Positions 52,759 to 61,373 of a DNA stretch of 64,000 nt are shown here, one piece after another. The DNA comes from an uncultured Christensenella sp. Lineage in GTDB: Bacteria > Bacillota > Clostridia > Christensenellales > CAG-917. Position numbers and translations under genes: made by a program. The DNA is taken from assembly GCA_910584155.1 (NCBI GenBank), contig CAJTYG010000004.1:62001-126000 (forward strand), read 5' to 3'. Below the pieces are notes generated by a model. The model did no database searches, had not been told where the DNA came from, and worked only from the letters and a program-made list of their open reading frames with translations. Within the stretch, counting starts at the first letter, position 1. Each line of letters opens with the position of its first letter.

Positions 52759-55125
52759 TTATTTTTCTGCGTCCTTCCAAATGGACTTGTACGCTTTTTC
52801 GTAATACACGATGTTGTCCATATTTTCAGATCCCATCGTATTTACATCAAGGTTGTATGCAAGCTTTTGCTTTGCCGAAAGCAACGAATCCTTGATGACC
52901 TGTCTTATGCTCTTGATGTCGTCCTTATCCTTTGCAAAGGTCATAACATAATCTATCGGCAGCACGCCCTCTTCCTCAACGTCGCCTATCGCATCATTGT
53001 CCCAAACGGTGTAGCTGTTGAGCAACACAAATACGCCTGCATATGCGTTGTCGTAGTTTGAAATGCTCTTGTTGCCGATGAAGCTGTCCGCTACGACAAA
53101 TGCTACGCCGTTGCCGTCTATAGTGCCGTCGCTACTGCTTGTGCCCTTGAACGTCTTGCTTTCGTCAACGCCCTCGAGCGCATATGCGCCCGTGCCTGCC
53201 TTGATGAGGTTGCGTGCGTATGCCGTGAAGTCCTCAAGATAGCTGCTGTCCTTGCCCTCGGGCGTGATGAGATAGCCAAGCCCCTTGTTGTTGCTGCTAT
53301 CCGTCACTGCGCCGCTGTCGTCGCCCACAAGATACAGCCATTTTGTTGCGATCTCACGCAGCCAATATACGCCCTGCTCCTTTGTGAGCTTTTGGCTGTT
53401 TACAAGCTGCTTGACTTGATTGAAGCTGTTGTAAATCTGATGTATGATGCCAACCTTGTCGCCCTCGTCAAACGCAGGCCAGCTTTCAAGCAGATATGCC
53501 ATTGCGGGGTGCTCGGTTGCGCCGTATACGATTTCAAACTCGTTTTCGCTCACTTCCTTTAAGGATATAAGCTGATTGTATTTGTTGCCGCCCTCGGCAT
53601 GATACTTGTCAAGGTCGTAACCCTCCTGCGGCTTCACGCCGTTGTAGGGGTTTTTCTCGTCGGTCATCGGATCACGAAGCTCGATGTCGTTGCCGTCCTT
53701 GTCCTGCACCTTTGCCGTGCTGTCGTATTTGGGGTTGGACACCTTGACCTTCATCTGAGAGATGAGGCGGTTGCGCTCGATGGTGATAGCCTTTTCACGT
53801 GCGGGATTTTCCTTGCACATATCCGTGAGGACCTTGAGGCTGTCTTCGTCAAGCTTGAGCAGAATGTTGATGACAAAGCCGTAGCTTTGCTCGGTAGAGG
53901 TGTGATAATAGGTCTTGTCAAGCGAGCCCGTCAGTGCGCTCTCATAGCTGGAATCTGCATTTTCACCCGTAAACGTCTCTTGATTTTTTGCAACGAGCCT
54001 GTTGAACTCCGCCTCAACCTCCGCCTCGGTCACCTCGACGCTTTCGCCGATGAGCCTTTGCATTTTGGTGACGAGAATGGACTCTATCTGATTGTTGAGA
54101 TAGTAGTTGTACATTTCGTCATCGGTCTTTTTAAAGGTGTTTTTAGCTATATTTTGCTTAAGCTCCGCAATGCCGTTGTCGATATAATCCTTTAAGGTTT
54201 CGTTAAAGGTCTTGCCGTCCGCAACGGTCATCTTCTCGACGAAGTCCTCGTCCTTGAGCTCGTCAAGCAGAGTGTCATAATATTCCTTAGAGAAGAATTT
54301 GGGCGAGATTTCGACGGACGGATCGTCGTTCTTCGGATCGTAATCATCTTCCTCCTCTTCAGCCTTTGGCATTTCGGTACGTGGTGCGGTATACTCTATC
54401 CACTTTGCGTGGAGCGTTCTGCTTTCGGGAACGGCTGTCTTAAAGTCCCACTCGGTGCCCTCGCACTGCTCGTTTTCATACCAACCGTAGAAGGTGTAGC
54501 CCTCTCTTGTGGGATCGGCAGGCTTTTTGGCTTTGGTGCCCTTTTGTATGCGCTGACGTGCAACCGTGGTGCCTCCGTGCGAATCAAAGCGCACGTACAC
54601 GGCGTCGGTGATTTCAACGTCCTCGTCGTCGTCATCGTCATCGTCAGTATCGCTGTTGTTGCCCGAATTGTAGTTGTCGTCGTTTATGGAAGTTTCCACA
54701 TTGGACTTGAGTGCGCTGAGCAGGCTGTCGTTTGCGTTGTCAATAGCTTTATCCAATTCGCTTCTCGTAAGCAGCTTTGTGATGTCCTCGGGGATAGCCG
54801 TGAGCCCCATAAGCTCTGTGACCTTTTCCTTTGCGTAAAGCGCCAAAAGCTTTTGCTGTGCGAGAGACTGCAAAATGTAATTTGTCGCTTGCTCGTACGT
54901 CATTCCGTAATAATTGACGTATGCGTACGAATAGCTGTTGAACGACGCCTTCAGCTCAAACTTATAAATATCGGCGGTCTGATCGCCGTATCTGACGGAG
55001 GCGACTACCTGCGTGGCGTCACGCTCCTCGTTTAAGTGAAACATCTCGTCACAGCCGACAAGCAGTGAAAGGCATACGGCAAGCAACAGAATGAGCACGG
55101 TTGTAACTATCAGTTTTTTCTTCAT
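52759..55125 (-). CDS. PrsA/SurA-like lipoprotein with inserted Flg_new repeat
   Basis: A 788-residue lipoprotein with lipobox LVGC (Cys25). Residues 40-105 and 330-440 look like the helical SurA_N/PrsA chaperone part (start VRYGDQTADIYKFELKASF). Between them lie an Asp-run (159-169) and a Listeria-Bacteroides Flg_new/InlB-B repeat (177-242: VRFDSHGGTT ... YTFYGWYENE ... LHAKW). A parvulin-like stretch around SYGFVINILLKLDE is weak, so isomerase activity is doubtful. Likely outside-of-cell folding factor or adhesin; the combination is unusual. Own promoter upstream. Confidence 0.8.
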   Translation of the reverse strand: MKKKLIVTTVLILLLAVCLSLLVGCDEMFHLNEERDATQVVASVRYGDQTADIYKFELKASFNSYSYAYVNYYGMTYEQATNYILQSLAQQKLLALYAKEKVTELMGLTAIPEDITKLLTRSELDKAIDNANDSLLSALKSNVETSINDDNYNSGNNSDTDDDDDDDEDVEITDAVYVRFDSHGGTTVARQRIQKGTKAKKPADPTREGYTFYGWYENEQCEGTEWDFKTAVPESRTLHAKWIEYTAPRTEMPKAEEEEDDYDPKNDDPSVEISPKFFSKEYYDTLLDELKDEDFVEKMTVADGKTFNETLKDYIDNGIAELKQNIAKNTFKKTDDEMYNYYLNNQIESILVTKMQRLIGESVEVTEAEVEAEFNRLVAKNQETFTGENADSSYESALTGSLDKTYYHTSTEQSYGFVINILLKLDEDSLKVLTDMCKENPAREKAITIERNRLISQMKVKVSNPKYDSTAKVQDKDGNDIELRDPMTDEKNPYNGVKPQEGYDLDKYHAEGGNKYNQLISLKEVSENEFEIVYGATEHPAMAYLLESWPAFDEGDKVGIIHQIYNSFNQVKQLVNSQKLTKEQGVYWLREIATKWLYLVGDDSGAVTDSSNNKGLGYLITPEGKDSSYLEDFTAYARNLIKAGTGAYALEGVDESKTFKGTSSSDGTIDGNGVAFVVADSFIGNKSISNYDNAYAGVFVLLNSYTVWDNDAIGDVEEEGVLPIDYVMTFAKDKDDIKSIRQVIKDSLLSAKQKLAYNLDVNTMGSENMDNIVYYEKAYKSIWKDAEK

Positions 55126-55166
55126 AAGAAGCTCCGTTAAGTTATTAACTAATCAATAGTATATCC

Positions 55167-55195
55167 ATTATACACACATGTGCGCACGCAGGCAA
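55167..55195 (-). promoter_or_regulatory. Promoter of the PrsA-like lipoprotein
   Basis: Minus-strand -35 TTGCCT (55195-55190), 17 nt, -10 TATAAT (55172-55167). The spacer is the alternating GCGTGCGCACATGTGTG. Confidence 0.75.
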
Positions 55196-55442
55196 GCGTT
55201 TTTTGTATTTACAGATAAATTAAGAAAGATTAAAAATAACGTAACAATGCTTAAAAAGCTTTGCACTACACAGGCTCTAACACGTCCTAAAGGCACGCAA
55301 AAAAATATGTGCCGTCAAAGCAAAAATCAAAATATAAGATTATATTTATGTTAAAATAAACCGCAAAACAGGTATTTTATATATGTAAAATGTATATTTA
55401 AAGTGCTTTTTACGATATTTTTGTTGCGATAGTAAAATGCGT
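55196..55442. other. AT-rich spacer with one nested hairpin
   Basis: No gene. GCTTTG and CAAAGC (about 55257-55323) enclose a GGCAC/GTGCC hairpin; a TTTACA-17-TAAAAA promoter-like match lies before it, but no T-run follows. The rest holds nothing I can name. Confidence 0.3.
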
Positions 55443-55471
55443 TTGCCAAAGTCTGCGTCATATGGTAAAAT
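55443..55471 (+). promoter_or_regulatory. Promoter of the LemA-partner operon
   Basis: -35 TTGCCA (55443-55448), 17 nt, -10 TAAAAT (55466-55471). Confidence 0.72.
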
Positions 55472-55509
55472 AAATTATAATACAAATGTAATTGTGCAGG
55501 TAATGGGGA

Positions 55510-57327
55510 ATGGACGATATTTTGCTTGAGCCGCTAAACGCTTATACTTCTGTTTACAGGGACAAATTTGCGGAAAATACCAAAGATTTTTTTGACGATC
55601 TTATAAAAAAATCTGCCATTGACGTTGAGCAAAACCGCAGGACGGTTGCGGAATATAAGCAGGAAATGAAGGTGGTGGACGAGCTCAGTAGCAAGCTTTC
55701 CGCACATAAGGCGCTTAAGGGCTTTTTGATTTTTCTTGCGGTCGCCGGCTTTATTATGCTTGGCGTAGGCATATTTTTGCTTGTGCAAAACAATATTCTC
55801 GTCGGTTCCATCTTGCTGCCCATAGGCGTTGTGCTTGCAATAAGCATGATAGTCGTCACCGTAAAGGCAGTAAATCCAAAGATAAAGCACGTTGAAGAGG
55901 AATGCGAAAAGCACCGTCAGCGTGCCGACGAGCTGCTGACCGAGGCGTGGAAGCAAATGGCTCCGCTAAACGCCCTTTTTGACAGCAACGCCACAAAAAT
56001 ACTCATTGAAAAGACGGTGCCGCTGATACAGATAGACGACAACTTCGATATGCGCCGCTATGACTATTTAAACGCAAAATACGGCTTTTCGGAAAACAGA
56101 GACCTAAACCGCTCAACTATTGCGATACTCACGGGCGAAATATTGGGCAATCCCTTTGTCGTGGACAGAGAGCTCGTGCAGACTATGGGCAGCGAGACGT
56201 ATACGGGCACGCTTGTCATACACTGGACTACCACTTATACGGACTCCGAGGGACACACGCATACGCAGTCGCACTCGCAGACGCTTGTCGCTACCGTCAC
56301 AAAGCCGAAGCCCGTTTACGCCGAGCAGACAAGACTTATATACGGCAACGAGGCTGCGCCCGACCTTCGCTTTACGCACGAGCCGTCGCACGCCGAGCAG
56401 ATGTCCGAAAAAGAGCTTGAAAGCACAGTCAAATCGGGTGCGAAAAAGATACAGAAGATGCAGGACAAAGCCATCAAAAAGGGCGAAAAGGCGTTTACGG
56501 GAATGGGCAATGAGGAATTCGACGTACTTTTCGGCGCCCTCGACCGCAACAACGAGGTGCAATTCCGCCTGCTGTTTACCCCGCTTGCGCAAAAAAATAT
56601 GCTCGAGCTGATGAAAAGCAAGGAGGGCTTTGGCGACGACTTTTTCTTTGGCAAATACGAATGTCTTAATATGATATCATCCGAGCACTCCCGCTACTGG
56701 GACCTTGACACGTCGTATACGAGATATCAGTCGTACGACGTCGACGATTCGTTTGCAAAGTTTGCATCGTTCAATCAAAAATACTTTAAAGCACTGTATT
56801 TCGACCTTGCGCCGCTACTTTCCATTCCGCTATATCAGCAACATAAGCCTCACGAGTATATCTATAAGGACAGCTACTATCGCAACTGCACGAGCTATGA
56901 GGCGGAATATGCCGTAAACAAAATGGGCAGACGCATTTTTGCACCCTCGCTTGCGGCGACGGAATCCATACTTAAAACCCACTTTATGACTAAGGACGGT
57001 GCGTCGGATCAGGTTATGGTCACAGCTCACTCGTTTAAGACCGAGGACAGAGTGGACCTCGTGCCCGTTTGGGGCGGCGACGGACGTATGCACAGCGTGC
57101 CCGTGCATTGGTTGGAATATATCCCAATCGAGCAAAACAGCACCGTCAAAATGAAGGAGCTTGCAATGTCCGACAGAGAGTTTGGCAGAAAGCTGAACGA
57201 CGGCGACTTTAAAGCCGTAATAGAAAAATACGGGCAAATGCGGGTGTTTTCACACGGAATACTGTGCTGCCTCATAGCAGCAAACGATTTAACGTTTGAC
57301 ACGGATATATCAAAGGTATTAAAATAA
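55510..57327 (+). CDS. Large membrane protein paired with LemA
   Basis: A 605-residue protein. A cytoplasmic coiled-coil-like N-terminus (about 25-65) leads to two spans (70-92 and 96-117), another helical stretch (122-150), and a large cytoplasmic domain with a His/Thr-rich hairpin (TDSEGHTHTQSHSQ near 240-256). DUF3137-type proteins are often next to LemA and have a similar two-span layout; this may be a distant relative, but I cannot confirm it. The lemA-like gene follows after 33 nt. No catalytic motif seen. Confidence 0.78.
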   Translation: MDDILLEPLNAYTSVYRDKFAENTKDFFDDLIKKSAIDVEQNRRTVAEYKQEMKVVDELSSKLSAHKALKGFLIFLAVAGFIMLGVGIFLLVQNNILVGSILLPIGVVLAISMIVVTVKAVNPKIKHVEEECEKHRQRADELLTEAWKQMAPLNALFDSNATKILIEKTVPLIQIDDNFDMRRYDYLNAKYGFSENRDLNRSTIAILTGEILGNPFVVDRELVQTMGSETYTGTLVIHWTTTYTDSEGHTHTQSHSQTLVATVTKPKPVYAEQTRLIYGNEAAPDLRFTHEPSHAEQMSEKELESTVKSGAKKIQKMQDKAIKKGEKAFTGMGNEEFDVLFGALDRNNEVQFRLLFTPLAQKNMLELMKSKEGFGDDFFFGKYECLNMISSEHSRYWDLDTSYTRYQSYDVDDSFAKFASFNQKYFKALYFDLAPLLSIPLYQQHKPHEYIYKDSYYRNCTSYEAEYAVNKMGRRIFAPSLAATESILKTHFMTKDGASDQVMVTAHSFKTEDRVDLVPVWGGDGRMHSVPVHWLEYIPIEQNSTVKMKELAMSDREFGRKLNDGDFKAVIEKYGQMRVFSHGILCCLIAANDLTFDTDISKVLK

Positions 57328-57360
57328 ACTAATAAAGGAAAACTTTTTGGAGGGATATAT

Positions 57361-58029
57361 ATGAACGAACTTGACGAAATGACAAGCCCTACCCTTGACG
57401 AGGGCAAGGACGTAAGAGTCATCGCAAAGCAGCTTCCCGTCACGATAAAGACGGGCACAAAGGTGTTTGACGTCATATGGTGGTTTTTGCCGCCTGTGAT
57501 CGGCGGCATCGTATGGAGCATAATGAAGGTTAAAGCAAAAAGCTATTTCCAAAAGCTCCAGCAAAAAATTCAGCACGACGCTTCGCAGATAGACAACTAC
57601 CTCGAGCAGCGTGTGCAGATCCTCAAAAACTGCGCAAAGCTCGTGGATAAGGCTATCGACCTCGATAAGGATACGTTTACGCAGATAGCCGCTTACAGAG
57701 GCGGCGTAAAGCCCGAGGACGACAGCGCACGTATGGAATATGCCGGCAAGATAGAGGAAATCGGCAGATCCATAAACCTCGCCTTTGAAAACTATCCCGA
57801 GCTCAGAGCTCATCAGGAGCTTGCCGACGCAATGCAGCAAAATTCCTATCTGCAAAGAGAAATCACCGCTGCAAGAGAGGTCTACAACGACACCGTAAAT
57901 ACGTGGAACAGAGAAATCTTCTCTTGGCCGACAAGACAAATTGTCGCAGCAAAGGAGGGCTATACGACAAGAATACCCTTCAACATCGACAACGAGACAA
58001 GAGAGCAAGCAAGAGGCGAATTCTTCTAA
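57361..58029 (+). CDS. lemA: LemA-family protein
   Basis: A 222-residue LemA protein: one N-terminal span (VIWWFLPPVIGGIVWSIM, about 38-55) then a four-helix cytoplasmic bundle with the family elements LEQRVQILKNC and YNDTVNTWNREIFSWPTRQIVA. An extra 35 residues precede the span, longer than in most LemA proteins. GGAGG lies 8 nt before the ATG. LemA's role is not known; pairing with a partner membrane protein is common. Confidence 0.9.
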   Translation: MNELDEMTSPTLDEGKDVRVIAKQLPVTIKTGTKVFDVIWWFLPPVIGGIVWSIMKVKAKSYFQKLQQKIQHDASQIDNYLEQRVQILKNCAKLVDKAIDLDKDTFTQIAAYRGGVKPEDDSARMEYAGKIEEIGRSINLAFENYPELRAHQELADAMQQNSYLQREITAAREVYNDTVNTWNREIFSWPTRQIVAAKEGYTTRIPFNIDNETREQARGEFF

Positions 58030-58042
58030 GAAAAAACAACTT

Positions 58043-58072
58043 AAAAAGTCCTGCACTACGCAGGACTTTTTT
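58043..58072. terminator. Terminator after lemA
   Basis: AAAAGTCCTGC pairs with GCAGGACTTTT around ACTAC, followed by TT. Confidence 0.9.
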
Positions 58073-58149
58073 ATGCGTTGCGTGAATTATACTTTCAAGC
58101 ATAACGCCGCTAATATTTTTTATCAAACTTAATAAACTAAGTTTAGCTT

Positions 58150-58197
58150 ATCACACCGTTTGGTGTGATGTCAAGCGCATTACACCGCTTGGTGTTA
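58150..58197 (+). promoter_or_regulatory. Two operator palindromes before the small XRE gene
   Basis: ATCACACC-GTTT-GGTGTGAT (58150-58169, perfect) and TTACACC-GCTT-GGTGTTA (58180-58197, one mismatch). The second abuts TATAAG, probably the -10 box. The layout resembles the XRE-controlled promoter near 42.1 kb. Confidence 0.72.
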
Positions 58198-58209
58198 TAA
58201 GTATAACGT

Positions 58210-58425
58210 ATGAAGAAAGAGTATAAGCAAGTATTTGCCGAAAACTTAAAACAGTTGATAGGAAATATGTCCGTATGTGAATTTGCGCACAAAATCGGAA
58301 TTCCTCAACAAACAATCTCACGCTATCTTTTGTGTCAACGAGAGATAACTTTAACTAATTTATGTAAAATTGCCGACTATTTTGACGAGGATATAGATGT
58401 TCTGCTTGGCAGAAAAGATTTTTAA
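58210..58425 (+). CDS. Small XRE-family repressor
   Basis: A 71-residue Cro/CI-type helix-turn-helix protein (SVCEFAHKIGIPQQTISRYL, 21-40), made of the DNA-binding domain only. No ribosome site precedes the ATG, and a TATAAG box lies 8-10 nt before it, so the mRNA may be leaderless. Two palindromes just upstream are its likely targets (autorepression). No toxin or phage gene is adjacent; the following gene is on the other strand. Confidence 0.87.
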   Translation: MKKEYKQVFAENLKQLIGNMSVCEFAHKIGIPQQTISRYLLCQREITLTNLCKIADYFDEDIDVLLGRKDF

Positions 58426-58463
58426 TAATTTATTTTAAAACAATAGTTTTGCGTTCATTCGGT

Positions 58464-59153
58464 TTATTTTTTCACATAAAAGCACTGACAGGTGTCTATA
58501 CACACGCAGCCCAAAACCCCTGTGAGGTACACGCCCGTGTCGTGATGTATGCGGCTGAAGTCCTTTATGTCCGCACTGCCTGAAAGCTGCGGACTGCGTG
58601 GATACTTTATTATTTTATAGTCCGAGCTTATGCCTATTGTCGGCGTGTGCCCGTAAAGTATGCAACGCCTGTCGTCTACAAACGTGTTTGGATTTTTCAT
58701 ATTTCTGTCGTACACGAAATACTCGGTAGCAACGCCCGAAAGCTCAGGCAGTTTGCCGTCGGAGCTTAAGGGCACGCCTGCGTGAACGCACAAAAAGTCG
58801 CCGCCGTCATAGTAGTCGGGCATACCGTCAAAATTGTCCACGGTGTCCCAATCGAGCAGATGTCCGTCATATGGAAAATAATCCTGTAGCTGCTTGAGCA
58901 CCATATCGAAGTCTACGTCGCCGTCGCTTGTGAGCGAATGATATTTTTTTAAAAAGTCGTATTCGTGATTGCCCTTGAGGCAAATGGCGTTGTCAAACGA
59001 AAATATGAGGTTTGCAAGCTTCACCGAGCGCTCGCCCTTGTCAATGATATCGCCGCTTACGATGAGGGTGTCGCTGTCCGTAAAGCGTATCTCGTCAAGC
59101 AGGCGCAAAAACAGGTCGTATTCGCCGTGAATATCTGATATGCAATAGCGCAT
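58464..59153 (-). CDS. Calcineurin-like metallophosphatase
   Basis: A 229-residue PPP-type phosphatase like bacterial protein phosphatase 1/ApaH relatives. Metal-binding motifs SDIHGEYD, GDIIDKGERS and GNHEYD are complete, with HAG and GHTP further on. The ATG at 59153 follows GAGGAGGG. It may act on phosphoproteins or nucleotides such as Ap4A; sequence does not decide. No partner kinase is next to it. Confidence 0.92.
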   Translation of the reverse strand: MRYCISDIHGEYDLFLRLLDEIRFTDSDTLIVSGDIIDKGERSVKLANLIFSFDNAICLKGNHEYDFLKKYHSLTSDGDVDFDMVLKQLQDYFPYDGHLLDWDTVDNFDGMPDYYDGGDFLCVHAGVPLSSDGKLPELSGVATEYFVYDRNMKNPNTFVDDRRCILYGHTPTIGISSDYKIIKYPRSPQLSGSADIKDFSRIHHDTGVYLTGVLGCVCIDTCQCFYVKK

Positions 59154-59308
59154 AATGCCCTCCTCAATTATTGTAATATCTTTTTTAATATAAAACATCT
59201 ACTAAGAAAAGTCAATGAACGGCAGTTTAAAAAGTATTTTTGATTAAAAGCGCAAAAACCGCATTTTATTGGTATCTGTTATAGGGATTTCCTTGTGGGC
59301 AAAGAACC

Positions 59309-59343
59309 AGCGCACTATCTTCGCTTGCGAAGTATAGTGCGCT
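59309..59343. repeat. Long near-perfect hairpin
   Basis: AGCGCACTAT-CTTCGC pairs with GCGAAG-TATAGTGCGCT with one bulged base and a 2-nt tip, about 16 bp. It is downstream of the acetyltransferase gene but has no T-run, so it is a hairpin repeat rather than a normal terminator. Confidence 0.65.
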
Positions 59344-59376
59344 ATACTTTATAAGTTTAGGACAATAAATTGAAAT

Positions 59377-59820
59377 TTAACTTAATGTCTTTACAAAATA
59401 AATCATATCTATAAGCTGTATTCCACATTCGTAAATCGGGTGGTCGTAATTATCTGTAAAAAAGTTTTTAACTATGTGCGAACGCTTAAAACCACATTCC
59501 TCATAAAACGGAATGGTTAGTGGGCTATCGCCCGTGCCAACTTGTAAAGTATTATATTTTTCTTTGTAATGCTCACAAACGAAATCAACCAACTTTTTGC
59601 CATAGCCTTGCCGCTTGGATTGTGGCTCTACGGCAAGATTTTTGATTTCCAAAACACCATTGCCCTCGTCGCAAATTAAGATTTCCGCTTTTACGCCGTT
59701 ATCGTCAAGGACATACATAGCACCCTTATCAAGATACTTTTCAATCATACTTTTCTGCTCGTCCGCAAGTAATAACAATCGCAAATAATCCCATTTATTA
59801 TTTACTTGATATATGTTCAT
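59377..59820 (-). CDS. GNAT-family N-acetyltransferase
   Basis: A 147-residue acetyltransferase. The acetyl-CoA pyrophosphate loop is SKRQGYGKKLV (about 78-88), after the strand LEIKNLAVEPQ, and FYEECGFKRSH forms the last helix. GGAGG precedes the ATG. The target (antibiotic, polyamine or protein) is unknown. The gene is AT-richer than those around it. Confidence 0.9.
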   Translation of the reverse strand: MNIYQVNNKWDYLRLLLLADEQKSMIEKYLDKGAMYVLDDNGVKAEILICDEGNGVLEIKNLAVEPQSKRQGYGKKLVDFVCEHYKEKYNTLQVGTGDSPLTIPFYEECGFKRSHIVKNFFTDNYDHPIYECGIQLIDMIYFVKTLS

Positions 59821-59874
59821 AATTCCTCCGTTAAATTACTGTTTATAGTAGTTTCATCATATCATAACCGTACT

Positions 59875-59907
59875 AAAAAGCAAGGACTGATTATCGTCCT
59901 TGCTTTA
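59875..59907 (-). terminator. Terminator after the ferritin-like gene
   Basis: AAAGCAAGGAC pairs with GTCCTTGCTTT, 11 bp; minus-strand T-run follows. Confidence 0.88.
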
Positions 59908-59967
59908 ATCCCTATGAAATACACTGCTAAATGCGGTTTTTGTAGATATAAACATCAATTTATGCAA

Positions 59968-61221
59968 TTATCTGCTTTTACATCTGCCGAGCGTCACGTT
60001 GTCGGAGGTTCTGTCACGCAGGCACTCTATGGGGTTTAAATCGTGCTCGGCACGGTAGTCCTGCCCGCTGTTGTCGATGTGCGCTCTGATGACGGCGTGG
60101 CTTGGCGTCATCTTATCGTTGTAATTTACTATGCGCTGATAGTTGAAAAAGTCTGCGTCGTTGGGCAAGCCGTTGACGTTGATATATCCCTCTCTGAGCG
60201 AGGTGTTTTCCACTGTCTCGGCAATAATTCGACGGATATATGCCTCCTGCGGCGAGAAGCTGAGAAGCTCGGGAAAATTGCCGTCGGGTATGACTTCCTG
60301 CCACTCCTTTTTGCCGTACTTTTTAAGCGCTTCGGCGGCAATATGCAGGTGGGCTATTTCCTGCCTCAGGCACTGTTCCCACACCTTTTTGACGTTTTTG
60401 TCCGTTTCGTCTTTCCAGCAGGAATAGTACAGATAGCACTCGGTGTACTCGTGGTTGAGCCAACACTCGAGCCACCCCTCGTTTACGTCCATAAGCGAGC
60501 CGTACTGCGTGACGTGCTGCTCCTCTACCATTGCGATTTCCTGATATAAGCGTCTGCCGAGGTCGGTTTCGTAAAAGGCGCACTGATTCATATAATAGTT
60601 CATCGTCTGCTGCTCCGCCGCCGTGATAATGGCAACGTCAAGCTTGGTTATGGGCGCAGCCTTTTTGAAATTTGTAGGCTTGCGCACGTCGTCGTACGGG
60701 TGACGGTGATGCGCTATCGTGGGGCGTGCGGGCGTGATTTCGGTGTAGCCGTTTACGAGCCTGTCGGCATGTATGCCGTGCTCCATATCCAAAAGATCCG
60801 CATATCTGTAAAGGTGATCAAAGTCCTCAAGCAAGGCAAAATCGAGCGCCGCTTTGACGTTCATATCGGGCTCTCTTTGCGCAAGTATCGCAGTAAGCTC
60901 AACGGCGAGCTGCTCATAACCTATAGTGCTCTCGAGCACCGTCTCGTCCTTTGGCTTGAGGCAGGCGATCTTCTTTTGCTGCTGCTGTTCGTTTTTCCTC
61001 ACGAATTCGAGCTGACGGCGTAAATCGTTGTCCTTGCAATGACGGAAAAACTGATGGGAAAACCAAACCGCCTCATACTCCGTGCCGTTCATAAGAATGA
61101 TACGTGTCTTTGTAAAGGCGTCCGTGTCGTTTTTGGAATAGCTTTCGGGATAGATAGTTTTCCAATCGTAAAAGAGTTTTTCGGATTTTTCCGGTGCTTC
61201 GTTAAATGGATTGAATGACAT
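59968..61221 (-). CDS. Ferritin-like di-iron protein, unusual long form
   Basis: A 417-residue helical protein with carboxylate-histidine patterns of the ferritin-like fold: LLEDFDHLYRYADLL (about 129-143), AAEQQTMNYY (200s), VEEQHVTQYGSLMD and HEYTECYLYY, then RQEIAHLHIAAEAL. These give enough Glu and ExxH ligands for a di-iron site. The order is not that of ferritin, rubrerythrin or catalase families I know. No signal peptide. AAGGAG precedes the ATG. It is divergent from the DUF2804 gene; both may share regulation. Function could be oxidase or peroxide handling, as inference. Confidence 0.75.
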   Translation of the reverse strand: MSFNPFNEAPEKSEKLFYDWKTIYPESYSKNDTDAFTKTRIILMNGTEYEAVWFSHQFFRHCKDNDLRRQLEFVRKNEQQQQKKIACLKPKDETVLESTIGYEQLAVELTAILAQREPDMNVKAALDFALLEDFDHLYRYADLLDMEHGIHADRLVNGYTEITPARPTIAHHRHPYDDVRKPTNFKKAAPITKLDVAIITAAEQQTMNYYMNQCAFYETDLGRRLYQEIAMVEEQHVTQYGSLMDVNEGWLECWLNHEYTECYLYYSCWKDETDKNVKKVWEQCLRQEIAHLHIAAEALKKYGKKEWQEVIPDGNFPELLSFSPQEAYIRRIIAETVENTSLREGYINVNGLPNDADFFNYQRIVNYNDKMTPSHAVIRAHIDNSGQDYRAEHDLNPIECLRDRTSDNVTLGRCKSR

Positions 61222-61295
61222 AAAAAATTCTCCTTTTTTGATAGAAAAATTATGCCCATTTCAAAAAAATTCTATACATTTGTACAAAATCAATA

Positions 61296-61324
61296 TTGCA
61301 TATGGTTTTTAACTATGTTAGTAT
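61296..61324 (+). promoter_or_regulatory. Promoter of the DUF2804 gene
   Basis: -35 TTGCAT (61296-61301), 17 nt, -10 TAGTAT (61319-61324). Confidence 0.5.
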
Positions 61325-61373
61325 ATAAGTAATATATTATACAAAAGCGCAAATGCGTAAATCGGAGAAAATT

